64,000 nucleotides of DNA from Schizophyllum amplum (taxonomy: Eukaryota; Basidiomycota; Agaricomycetes; Agaricales; Schizophyllaceae). The position numbers and the translations under genes are program-made. The notes below the pieces were generated by a model. That model did not search any database, was not told where the DNA came from, and worked only from the letters and a program-made list of their open reading frames with translations. The DNA lies in NCBI GenBank assembly GCA_007026445.1, contig VDMD01000011.1, positions 682,001-746,000 of the forward strand, written 5' to 3'. Positions 47,901 through 58,300 of the stretch are shown one piece after another; the first letter of the stretch is position 1, and every line of letters begins with the position of its first letter.

Positions 47901-48411
47901 TGGTATGCGGGAAGAGCCCCAGAAAATTGGGATAGTGGGGGTGCAACGGACACGAGGAGAGCGAGCACTCACGATGTCGGCTTTTCAACTTCCACAGTTC
48001 AACAGATGCACTCCAATATCTTCTTGACTTTCACGATGAAGCCTATTGATGTTGGTCAGCAACATATAAGATCGAATGCCCACACGCCCAGGATGAAAGA
48101 CCGGCCGGGCCAACTCAATGTGACCAAAGTGCCCGGGGCATTCCGACATGCCCTCGCCGCACGTCTGGCACTTGAAGTTCCGGTCGATGGTGCCCATGCG
48201 GGGTCGTTGACGCCGATCTTCAGGCGGTGGGTGCCTTCATCGTTGACCTCGGGAACTCGATTTTTGCCACAGAGTTGGCTTTCTGCGAGTGGTCAGATGC
48301 GTCATAAGGGTGTAGAATGCCACGCGATCTCCTCCGGGGACAATATACCAAACTGCACCTCCTTGACTTGCGTATAGGCGCGGCCGAGTACGCGAACTGG
48401 TGACCAAGCAT
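41944..48411 (-). CDS. RPB1: RNA polymerase II largest subunit RPB1 (5' exons with frame breaks)
   Basis: Catalytic subunit of RNA polymerase II. The start at 48411 reads [15 protein letters not shown]. The N-terminal zinc site is [20 protein letters not shown]. The catalytic magnesium loop is [11 protein letters not shown] at about 46107-46141. The clamp/rudder region reads [21 protein letters not shown] single uninterrupted exon of 1,169 codons ends at 42404 and includes [15 protein letters not shown] and [16 protein letters not shown]. The CTD follows, then HYQASPSWD and the stop at 41944. Exons between 46.80 and 48.37 kb carry at least ten single-base breaks, each repairable by one base: about 48368, 48250, 48201, 48000, 47985, 47413, 47335, 47122, 47055, 46968 and 46815. 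Conservation either side is perfect, so I infer consensus errors in a functional gene, not a pseudogene. Upstream neighbour: a divergent MED9-like gene. Confidence 0.96.
41985..42860 (-). repeat. RPB1 C-terminal domain heptad repeats with introns
   Basis: Encodes tandem YSPTSPS heptads. The N-terminal part is diverged ([18 protein letters not shown]). The middle is near-consensus ([20 protein letters not shown]). A distal part reads [13 protein letters not shown], then [14 protein letters not shown]. Several short introns interrupt the distal half between about 42.08 and 42.48 kb, so some heptads are on very small exons. The tip is non-repetitive ([20 protein letters not shown]). Confidence 0.85.
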
Positions 48412-48847
48412 GACAGAAACTACGTTAGAGGACTGGGGGAGGGACAAGTTTGGGTTCACGAGGCTCTCTGTCGACGCGAAAGTGACGTCGGATTAGTGAG
48501 AGCGGGTAGGTAGGGGAGTTCCGCGAGGGGTGCGTGTGTTTTGCGCGCGGCGGCAGAGGGCGTCCTAGGATCCTCTAAACCGGGAAAATCGCGGGGTACG
48601 CGATGGAGACGACTCCGGAGACACCGTCTAGACGCGAGCTGCAAGAATTGCTCGAGGAAACCCGAGATTCGCGGCGGCGCGGGTGACGGTTGCAGACAAG
48701 GCGCTGTGCGAAAATGGAATCATGACTAAGCTTTCCAAACACGACGGTCACGTTGGTCACATTGTGACCTTTATTGTTCTCTGCTTTTGTTCTTCTTTGT
48801 TTCTCCAACTCGGGTGTGTCGCACTGCAGCCGGCCGTCCTACGCACG
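48412..48847. promoter_or_regulatory. Divergent promoter region of RPB1 and the MED9-like gene
   Basis: 436 bases lie between the RPB1 start (minus) and the MED9-like start (plus). No TATA box is obvious. An in-frame extension upstream of the MED9-like ATG runs through here but looks non-coding. Confidence 0.5.
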
Positions 48848-49229
48848 ATGTCGGACAGCAAACTATCCTCCGTGCCCGCTTCTCTGCACGAGGGTCTCAT
48901 GCCGAAGCTCGCGGACGTTCTAGAGCTTAGCCAGCGACCCGAGGGAACAACTACTAATGAAGCCAAGCAGGCAATCTTACAAGCTGTGAGTCATTCACAT
49001 CTGGACGCTCCAATGTTTCTTAAAGTATCATTAGACGAACGATTTCAAGCGCACCCTCGCTCAGGCAAGGGAATTCGCGATGACATTGCCAGGCGGCGAA
49101 CTTGTGGTGGAAGATCAAGACCAGGTTCTTCAGATGCTAACGCGACTTCGCGACAAGAAAAAGTGCGCACCCATTGATGCAGTATATCTTTCGTGCGCTA
49201 AGGACAGGGCTTCCCCAGGGAACAGCTAA
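48848..49229 (+). CDS. Mediator complex subunit 9-like protein
   Basis: Mediator subunit 9 (Cse2 in yeast) is a small middle-module protein bridging activators to RNA polymerase II. Exon 1 (48848-48985) starts MSDSKLSSVPASLHEGLMPK. A 49-nt intron joins in frame to exon 2 (from 49035), which reads TNDFKRTLAQAREFAMTLPG, GELVVEDQDQVLQML and TRLRDKKK. The two-helix pattern with LPGGEL and DQD resembles basidiomycete Med9. The 3' end is uncertain. Read straight through, the frame stops at 49229. Downstream, ALPKRRMSMDMDSAA in another frame, ending at about 49344, looks like the true tail; reaching it needs an intron plus a one-base change near the AAGAAAAAG run. Confidence 0.6.
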
Positions 49230-49628
49230 CGCAATTCTCTGCACAAGCTTTACCTAAACGGCGTATGAGCATGGACATGGACTCTGCTGCGTCGACCCCG
49301 CTGATTGAACAATACACCCTCCACTCCTCAAAACAATCAACTTGAATGGCTGCCATTCTGATTACCTCTTCTGCTCCTATCTAGTATCAAAAACGACACC
49401 GCTGTCAAGTCATGGAAGCGTTTATGACGGATCGACTTGCATCCGCGCTGCAGGACCGAAATTGCGGGATCGAGCGACCACCTCTTTTCTCTTTCCACCA
49501 ACTCCCCATACTACAGCGACACGCCGGCGTGTTCGTTATTCATATTCGTAAGCCTTGACGGCTTCTGCGCTGTTTCGCCTTTTCACATCTTCGAGGTTGA
49601 CTTTTACATCGCTCTTTCGTCGCATACC
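49230..49628. other. Possible 3' exon of the MED9-like gene, then intergenic
   Basis: The stretch 49250-49344 encodes a Met/Asp/Ser/Thr-rich peptide followed by TGA and may belong to the upstream gene. The remainder shows no coding pattern. Confidence 0.4.
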
Positions 49629-51252
49629 ATGCGTTCCCTCACATGCAATCGCTCGTGCATTCCTACAATTCTTGTCGGTACTGCTCATCGCCCAGAGAGC
49701 ATCAGCCTCGGACGTGGCATGGCTTAGCCCCTCGGCGGGTGATATATACGGGTCCGCCGATACCCTCGTCACCAAATGGACTGCAGAGAAGGACACCACA
49801 TCGCCTTCTTTCCGGCTATGCATGGCGGACGATGAAGACGACTCTACCAAGTCGCGCAGAGACAGCGGAGGATGCGGCTCACAGACGTGGCCGGACGTGT
49901 CACATAGCGGGGACGCGTATATGATGACCATGTACGTGCTCGGCCTTTTGGCATAACTCGCGTCTGACGACCATGCAGGACCGTGCCAGAAATCACGGCC
50001 GATCATGACTACTACATCAGCATGGAGGATGACTTCGGGACAAGGACGCGCTCGCCAGTGTTTTCTCTGACCAGTAAGCATCAGGTCGTATCAGACGTAC
50101 TCATTCTGATGAACGTCATAAGAGTCTGCCACCCCGGTTACTGATGATGAAGGCGCTGCTCAAGCTCCCCTTGGCGCTGCTGGCTCTTCCCCGCCGCTTG
50201 TCGCAGACACTGCCCCAGACACGTCCACCGCACCTCCAGCGACAGTCCCTCCCAACGAAGTATTGTCGTCGCGCACGCCAGTCCCGACAGCCGCGTTTGC
50301 TGTCCCTCTGTCAATTGTTGGAGCAATCCTCCTGATTGCCGTCTTCCTCGGGTTCCGCCAGCGAAATGCACTGCAGAAAGCACGCCAGCATGATGCCGAG
50401 AAGCTCTCTCGGCAGTCAAGCCTCGCCAGCTCTCGCTCTTCCTCTTCGCGGTCCAGTGAAATCGACCTTGCTCTGGCCGTGCTGAAGCACACTTCTCAGA
50501 ACAACGGCAGCCATCCGCACCCCACCTATACGATGCCGCATGGATATGGGTGCGGTATGCCGGTGCCGCTGTATGCTGCGCCGGTGGAGGTGACGCGCGA
50601 GCCGCACCGTTCGACACGTCAAGCCTACCGTGCTCCCCCCAGCGAGCGGCATCGGTCGGGGAGGGACTATCACGAGCCGTCTCTCGCACCGTCCTGGCTG
50701 GAATCTCAACGCTCGTCTCGTTCGTCGATCAGAGACGTCTATCACGACTCGCCGAGGCATGCGAACCACCACTCGTCCAGATCGTCTCGCGACTACTCTC
50801 CCTCTGGGCAGTCGTCGCATGCATATGCACAGCGCGACCATCGTCCGGCCAGCCGGTCCTCGCGCGACTACTATCCGTCGATGGACTACATGCTGCGCAG
50901 CCAGTCCTCTCACCTTTCGCGGTCCCGCAGCTCGCTTCATCCCAGCATGGCGCCCCTCGGGCGAGGCGCGCACCCCCTGTCCCGCCGGTCGACGCTGAGA
51001 AGTGACGCCAGCGGGGACACGGCCGTCACGGAGTCGGTTTTGGCGGACTACGCGGACTTTGATGACGATAGGGACGATGAGCGGCGGTCTGTGTACGGGG
51101 AATATCGCGAGCGCGACCACGCACCGCCGTCCTGCTTGCTTCCTGCACCTCAACGGTTGTACGTGCGTACGGAGGCGCCGGATTTGATGACTTCGCCTGG
51201 CATCGAGAAGTATCTGTTCATGGACAAGCCTCTCCCCGGGCGGCCCATGTAG
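49629..51252 (+). CDS. Kre9/Knh1-like single-pass membrane protein
   Basis: The ectodomain begins VAWLSPSAGDIYGSADTLVT, matching the N-terminal beta-sandwich motif of the Kre9/Knh1-like cell-wall family. It continues over two introns (near 49934-49979 and 50069-50124) through TADHDYYISMEDDFGTRTRS. A Pro/Ala/Thr linker precedes one membrane span (FAVPLSIVGAILLIAVFLGF). The cytoplasmic tail of about 290 residues is rich in Ser, Arg, His and Tyr (SRSSRDYYPSMDYMLRSQSS) and ends DKPLPGRPM. A signal-peptide-like stretch (FLQFLSVLLIAQRASA) is present, but its frame has no ATG. The ATG at 49629 is one base out of frame with it, so a small sequence error or an upstream exon is likely. A role at the cell surface or wall is inferred. 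Confidence 0.75.
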
Positions 51253-51482
51253 TACATATGATATGTGTAGCCTTCCCAATCGTACTGTGCCGTTGCATTC
51301 GTTTTGACTTGTCAGACGTGGACTGTGGTGCTGGAAATGTATGGCAACTATACTGTGCAATAAATCAGCCGGGACATTGTCGTTGAAGGCGGAACACTTA
51401 CAAAAGCCCCTGAAAGGGACATTCAAGGCCAGAAGACGCTTGAACGGGCGCTTCACATGAATGAAGCCTCCAGCGGTCCATC
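51253..51482. other. Intergenic
   Basis: The 3' flank of the Kre9/Knh1-like gene. A polyadenylation-like AATAAA lies near 51359. Confidence 0.45.
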
Positions 51483-52025
51483 TCATCGAGACATTTGTGG
51501 ATGTCGACGGCTCGAAGCGTAAGCAGAGCGGTACGCTGCATTGGGCGTCTCCGTCCGGTGCATAATAAAGCAGCGCAGTACAGTGCTATTGTACACTTGT
51601 ATGGTTACCTTCGTGAGAATTCCACTCGCGGTGGACAGATTCGCTGGACGCGTTGAGCGAGCCGCTCTCACGAGTGACTCCGAGTGAGCCACGGCCCACA
51701 GTGGTACATTTGTTTCAATGGGCACCTCAAAGAGCGACTTCATGGGTCTTTCGAGGGGCGTATCATACAAAAGTTTCCTGAGGAGGTTCTGTCCCAAAAC
51801 AACATGAACGCCGAATGCGGCCGGCGATTGCCGAATGGACGGCTCGAAGTTGCCCGAGCGCTCATCTATCTCCTTAACCTCATGATCCACCTCCCCAATA
51901 TCCTCGACAGCTGAGTCTTCACTAGAATATTCATGTGTATACTCTATACTCCAAGCTATTGATCTTACGCCTACCATCTGTCTGTAATCACTAAGTAGAA
52001 GTGCTGTTGGCCCTCCTTCCGACAT
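51483..52025 (-). CDS. Possible uncharacterised gene or exon
   Basis: A 181-codon open frame from ATG 52025 (MSEGGPTALLLSDYRQMVGV) with no gene on the opposite strand. The protein is mixed and globular-looking (for example VHVVLGQNLLRKLLYDTPLE). A GTAACC donor after GILTK near 51607 could end an exon. No family is recognised and codon bias is weaker than in neighbours, so it may be spurious. Confidence 0.3.
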   Translation of the reverse strand: MSEGGPTALLLSDYRQMVGVRSIAWSIEYTHEYSSEDSAVEDIGEVDHEVKEIDERSGNFEPSIRQSPAAFGVHVVLGQNLLRKLLYDTPLERPMKSLFEVPIETNVPLWAVAHSESLVRAARSTRPANLSTASGILTKVTIQVYNSTVLRCFIMHRTETPNAAYRSAYASSRRHPQMSR

Positions 52026-53172
52026 ACATCAAACCCCTTCCCATACTAAATGCAAGTCAGGACTTGCAGGTTTCAATGGCGCATATCCCTACTAGCTCAC
52101 CTTACATGCAATGTCCCCATAGAGTGTCCCTTTGCAATGTCCCGCTCGCAAATGGGGCAGTGTCCGACGAAGGAGCCTCGTCAACCGTATGTACAATTGC
52201 AATGTACAGACAAGCGTCCCATCATGATTTATTGCACAGTATAGTAGCCATAGAAATGACAGCAATCGGTTGCCTCATGTCGTCCCTTCGGCCCGTCCAC
52301 GCAGATGGCCCGTGCGCCCGAATCAGTCCTGGTCCGTGCGTCACTTCCATCCTATATAGGTCTTCGCCCGTCTTCTGCGTTCCTCATCTTTGTGCTCGGG
52401 CATGTACGCTCACCAGTGAAGTTTCGACTGAGGTAGCGTCTTTTGCTGATTGCAAATTAATTTCCGACTCGTCTGGTTGCTTCGGCTTCCAGCAATTTTT
52501 GGAACCCACCTCCCCATTCCCTCCTTCGTTCTTCCGGTTCTTGGCTTGTTTCTTCGAGTCAAGGACTTGGACTTCGCTCGATGAAAGCACGCGCTAGAGA
52601 GCACCCCGTAGAGTAGCAATAGTCTAACAAGAAATGCAATTACATGACTTCTATATTATCTTCGTTTGTCTCCAGGTGCATATTCAAACATGTTCAACGT
52701 TCACATTCATCTCGCACTGGCAGTGCTACTATTACTGCTAGTGAGCTGTCAAATGTTCGTACATTTTAGGATGATGTGGACGTCCGGGACGACGAACGCC
52801 CATGGTAGTAGGTACGGGTTCGCGCAATGGAAAGAGCATGTTCGAAATAATAGCACTACATATGACTGCCAGACCGTGCATCGAAGTCAGTACGTTTTCA
52901 TTGCACAGAGGAAGGAGAGACACAGTGGATGAGCATGGCGGTCGTACATACTCAGAGTCACTGCTAAGAACATTGGTGTGACTCACCTTGCCAAATGGAC
53001 CTAAACCGCGCCCACGTGATGACGCAGACGCTTTGCCCTCCCGGCGACGATCTAGGTTTTCCTGACCTCTCTCAGTCTGGTCCTCTGAGACACCCTAGCT
53101 CCGCCTTCGCGCTCTTCGTCTCTTTACGGCTCTCAGCTGGCCTTCGAGCCAGCCCTCTCTTCTCTCTTTGTT
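52026..53172. other. Intergenic, no gene seen
   Basis: No supported gene. An 88-codon plus-strand frame (52666-52932) begins with a hydrophobic stretch (HIHLALAVLLLLLVSCQMFV), but it lacks other support. Confidence 0.45.
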
Positions 53173-54666
53173 ATGTCGCGACACAAGAAGCAGTCCGCGA
53201 CAATACCAGCGGACCAGCAGCGACGCAGCGCGATGGCGCCACCGACGGGCGCTCGGCCGCCAGCGCAGGGTGCAATGGCACCGCCGGGTATGCCCGCTCA
53301 GAAGACGAGGCGGCAGGAAGTTGGGGAGGATACGGGACAACCTACGTTTGGAGAGCCTATCGGTCTCATGAACGAGCTCGCGTGGATGAGCTCGCAGGCT
53401 CCGGTGATGCACAATCTACTCGGCAAGAGGGCGAAGGGTGCGTTTACCTTGATACAGTGTACCGCGCGCTGCATGTCGTCGCCTTGAGCTGACGCGTTTA
53501 TGTTGACAGCGTCGACCTCGTCTTCGACCTCAAGATCGACACCGAACGCTCCTGCGCCCACACAATTCCCTGCAGTGACGGTGGCGTATGCGACGACCTC
53601 GTCTGGCGCCTTAACATCCAACTCCAAGGCTACTTCCAAGTCCACACCCAAAGCCTCCACCTCTCACACCCGCGCGCATCCTCAAGCCACCCCAACTCCT
53701 CTTGATACCCTCGCCCGCACACTTCATTCGCATATGGACCACTGCTGTCCGCAGCGTTGATGAGCGTATTATCCGTCACATTTGAAGGGTGGAGGCCATA
53801 TCACGACAATGAAAGCGCGGGCCACCGAACTTGGCTATCGGGTCGACAGGGAGGGCCGGCTGATAGGCACCCCGAGGGCGAAGGGCGATCAAAGGAGGGA
53901 ACAGCTACCTTTCGAGGCGATGGAGGTGGACGCTCCGCAAGCACCTGCGGCCAAGAAGGTGCTACCTGTTCCGAGGGAAGACCCTCCGCCGTATGCGACG
54001 GGCTTACCTACGCCCGCGCCGTCTCGATCCTCCTCAATGCTGAGCACCATCTCTAAGGCGACGCCCGCGCACGCACCTCCGCGGACGACTGAGCCCCAGG
54101 CGAAGCGCAGGCGCATCGACTCGGACGAGAATACCCGCATGACGACACCTGACGCCGTCCCGCCACCCTCGCAAGCTCAAGTTCCCCATTCGCTCTCGCA
54201 GACCTCAGGCCGCAAGCAGCTCGGCATGCGACCCGCCAGGCGCGCCGTGTCGGAGAAGCCCGACCCGCTTACAGACCGCGCGCACCCGAGACCCTTCCGT
54301 CCGCCGCTGAGGGCGTCGCAGAACGCCAACAGTGTGCAGCAAACGACGCATCCGCCGCCAAAGCAGGAGACGATGCGTGCGAAGCAAGGTCGGTCGCCCG
54401 TGAAGCAAGGACAACCGCCAACGAAGCAAGCCCGGTCGCAAGTCAAGCAGAGCTCGAAGGCTCGCGCAATGGAGGAGGACGTTGTGCTGGATAGCGAGGA
54501 CGAGGATGAACCTATGCTGATGACTCGTCCGCCCGCGAAGCGGGAAGAGGAGCGTCACTCGTCGCCGGCACCTGCTGATGCGGATTCCTCCTTTGACTGG
54601 GACGGTGCGGGGCTTGGTATGGACGCGGCATTTCTGCAAGCGTTGGATGCGCAGAAATTGCCGTAG
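53173..54666 (+). CDS. Uncharacterised protein, disordered C-terminus; frame unresolved in the middle
   Basis: Exon 1 starts MSRHKKQSATIPADQQRRSA and ends LLGKRAK before a GTGCGT donor. The next segment is best coded in the frame VDLVFDLKIDTERS followed by GGVCDDLVWRLNIQLQGYF, with nearly all codons ending in C or G. A 48-nt GT-AG intron (GTCCAC to CTCAAG) then leads to PPQLLLIPSPAHFIRIWTTA. The C-terminal part, from ITTMKARATELGYRVDREGR, is Pro/Ser/Lys-rich with repeats such as SPVKQGQPPTKQ and ends ALDAQKLP. The frames of exon 1, the middle and the C-terminus do not join with canonical splicing alone, so one or two single-base errors are likely. The compact middle region is the probable folded domain. 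I do not recognise it. Confidence 0.6.
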
Positions 54667-55384
54667 GCGGCGAGCGGGTCGACGGCGTCTATCCTCTCTG
54701 GCAGGCTAGGAAATCTGCGATGTAGCAGATGAAAGGAAGCGAGGCGCACGCTGCGCCTTTCGAGCTGGACGAAGTGGCAAGTTGTCCAGTGAGTGCCGAG
54801 GCAGCCAGATTATCATCCTCATATTTCCTTCCCATAACATATCTTGTACTGTATGCATATCTCTTTCATCGTCTTAGTTGTGTTCGCACGGATTTTCTAC
54901 TCATCTATGGACTTCACTTATCGACTGCCGAGTTACGAACGTACGTTACGAATGCATGCTTTCGATGGTAGTTGCCCTGCGCTCTGTGGAATGGCTAAGA
55001 ATGCAATCATACCGCCAATCCTGCACGATGGGTACTTCGCCCTTCTCAGTAATAAAGAGTGGCCCTGTGGTGGTCAACAATGGTCGGCAAATGCCGAATC
55101 CCAGTTCGGTTGAGTCGCGTGTTATATTGCATCTTGATTCTGACCGTGATACGCGCGCCTCATTGGGCTTTGTACAGGTAATGCATTACATATCTGCATA
55201 TCCTACTAGCTGGCTCACAAGTTCAATCTCAAGCTCGACTTGTAAAGCCGCGCAAACTCGGCGGCGACAGGTTTTCTTTTCTCCGCGATCCGGACGCGCT
55301 GGCGTGAACTTCGGCTGTGGCTGGTAGTGACGACGAAGACGACAGGACGAACCGCGCACGAATACCCCGCAATACACCTCTATC
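54667..55384. other. Intergenic, no gene seen
   Basis: Promoter region of the dynein tail gene. It includes a hairpin-like TCGGCAAATGCCGA at 55084-55097. No coding pattern. Confidence 0.5.
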
Positions 55385-58300
55385 ATGGAATCACCACTGC
55401 GCGACGGCTTGAACGGACTCTCGAACGGGATCCACGACTCTCCCCCCACGCCCGATCCCTCGGCACCTCCTCCTACTGCATCCAACTTCGACTCGGATGT
55501 ATTCCGCGGATATCTGCTTGCGCTTCTGCCTCCACTCATTGGCGCGGACCCGGCCGAGCTTGACTCTTTGTTCGACAAGGAGTATGAGGAGAAGGTGGCC
55601 AAGTTTGCAGCCGAGGGCGCGAACGTGATCTACGTCGTGAAAGCGAGGGAAGGCCCTATAGACAGTGCGTGATCGCGTATGCTTTGTGGTATTGGAGGCT
55701 CATATCTGCATAGCGGATGGCTACAACAGCTTCACATACGAATTGACGCCGCACCTCACATATCATCCGAGCCATGTCCTCACGCTCGCGATTATCAAGC
55801 GGAGCCAGACGCTCGACCCGACCTCTCCACTCGTCGCGCAACTACACATTCTCAACCTCTTCGGCGGCGAGGAGACGCCCTATGAGAGCCTTCACGCCGT
55901 TGTCAGCCACGCCGTCAAGCCGTACTTCGACGCCTTCGTTGGCGCGCGGGGTGCGAACAAGGAGGGCGGCGACGCGAAGATGGGTATTCCCATGACGAAG
56001 AAGAAGTTTGCCGAACTCGAACTGTCTCTGCTGCACCTGCAGCAGAACGTCGAAATTCCGGAGACGCACCTGATCATCCATCCGGTCATCCAGCGCGCGG
56101 TGGAGACGGCCGACGCAGCGGGCTCACGCCCCAATATATCCTTCATCCCTCCAAAGCTGTTGAACGATTCAACCTTCCTAAACTCGCTGCACGCCAATGT
56201 CAACTCGTGGATCAAGGCAATCCAAGGAGTCACGAAGCTCAACCGCGACGTCGCCTCGGGCACTGCATCGCAAGAGATCAACTTTTGGCTGTCGCTCGAG
56301 CGCGCTCTGGAGGGAATCGAAGCACAGCTACGCAGCGAAGCCGTCAACATGGTCATGGACTGTCTTCGCAACGCGAAGCGCTTCCACGCCACCGTCTCTT
56401 TCATCGCCGACACTGGCCTCAAAGACGCGACAGACTTAGTGCACAAGTACAATCAGCTCATGAAGGACTTTCCGCTAAACGAGCTGCTCTCTGCGACGGA
56501 CCTCGACAAGATACAGGAGTCGCTCAACCTCATCTTCAACCACATCAACCGCAAGCTGAAGCTCTCGCCGTATCCTATCCGCCGCGCGCTGCCGCTCGTG
56601 GAGGCGATCTCTCGAGACTTCAACGATCAACTGTTGCGCATCCTCACTTCGCACCGTCTCGCGTACACACCATACGAGACGTTCGACCGCCTGCTCGGGC
56701 AGACGATGGACATATTCCGCACATGGGACGAGCATATCAAGGAGTTCACGAATGTGGCGCGCGAGGTGACAAGGAAGCGGTCGGAGCGCTTCATCCCGAT
56801 CAAGGTCGCCCCGGCGCACGCAAAGTTGCAAGAGCGTGTACGGTATTTGCGCGACTGGCGGAAACAACACGAGCAACTGGCCGTCATGACCGGTCCCACG
56901 AAGGGCCTTGGCGCAGAGGTCGGTGGTGCTGGCGGCATGGACATGGAGGAAGAGGTCAAGGAGGCGTACGAGGTGGTCAAGCGGATTGACGTCCTGGACG
57001 TGTCCATCGGTGAGCAACTAGTGCTCTAGCTGAGCGTGTCTGACTTGCCGCAGAGGGAACGGAGATCTGGGTTGCTGCCGAGAACGCGTACAACGAACGC
57101 GTGTCGCGCGTCGAAAATCAAATCATCGCACGGTTACGAGACAGGCTTGGGACTGCACGGAATGCGAACGAGATGTTCCGCGTCTTCTCGAAGTTCAACG
57201 CCCTGTTCGTTCGGCCAAAGGTAGAGTTCAGGCCATGAATCAATGCTGTACATCTGGCTAAGCGTAATGCCACTAGATTCGTGGCGCCATTCAAGAATAC
57301 CAAACGCAGCTCATCGATTCCGTGAAGGAGGATATCAAGCATCTCCACGACAAGGTTCGTGTCCCACTTTCGTAGTCTTGCTAGGCACTAACATCCGCCA
57401 CAGTTTAAAACCCAATACCGCAATTCCGAAGCATACCATATGTCCCAAATGCGCGATCTGCCACCCATCGCAGGTGCCATCATTTGGGCGCGCCAGATCG
57501 AGCGGCAGCTGCTCACATACATGAAGCGTGTCGAGGATGTGCTCGGTAAAGGTTGGGAGCTTTACGCAGAGGGCCAGAAGCTGCAGGCCGAATCAAATGC
57601 TTTCCGCAAGAAGCTCGATACGCGCCCCGTTTACGACGCCTGGCTACACGACATTAACCGGCGGAATATGGGCGTCGATGGCCGGCTCTTCGAGATCCTC
57701 AAGCTGCGCGGCGGCGGCTTCCAGCTCGCGGTCAACTTCGACCCGCAGATCATCACGCTGTTCAAGGAAGTGCGCAACATACTGTGGCTGGGCTTCCAGG
57801 TGCCGCATGCGATCACGAATATGGCGAAAGACGCGAAGCGGGTGTATCCACATGCGGTGAGCCTGATGGAGACAGTGCGCACGTATGGGCAGACGCTGGA
57901 TCTGGTGGAGAACAACAAGGGAATCGAGTGGCTTGTCGCGGAGTACAGGAATGAGTCGCAGAGGATGATCTCGAAGGGTAGGCGCTATCACGGGCGGAAG
58001 TGGTCAGATTGCTGACGACAGGACAGGCATGAACATCCGATGGGACCACTTCGTCAACCAATACGACACGTCGCGTTATGTGGCAGGGTCGGACGCGCGG
58101 GACAACCGGCATATTCAATTTGTGCGAGAGTTTGCGAGTGTGGTATCGATGTTGCAGGTATGGTATCCGTATGCGACATCACGGGGCTTAGCTGACGCTC
58201 GTCGTCTCTCAGGACAAGACGAACAGTGTCATTGACTTGTACAAGGACATGTTGCGCGCCGTCGAGGATCTCGCGACATGTCCCTACACCATCGAAGCCT

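Noticed and set aside
52666..52932. 88-codon frame with a hydrophobic start
   Set aside because: Isolated, with weak codon bias and no conserved features; a membrane-like stretch alone is not enough.
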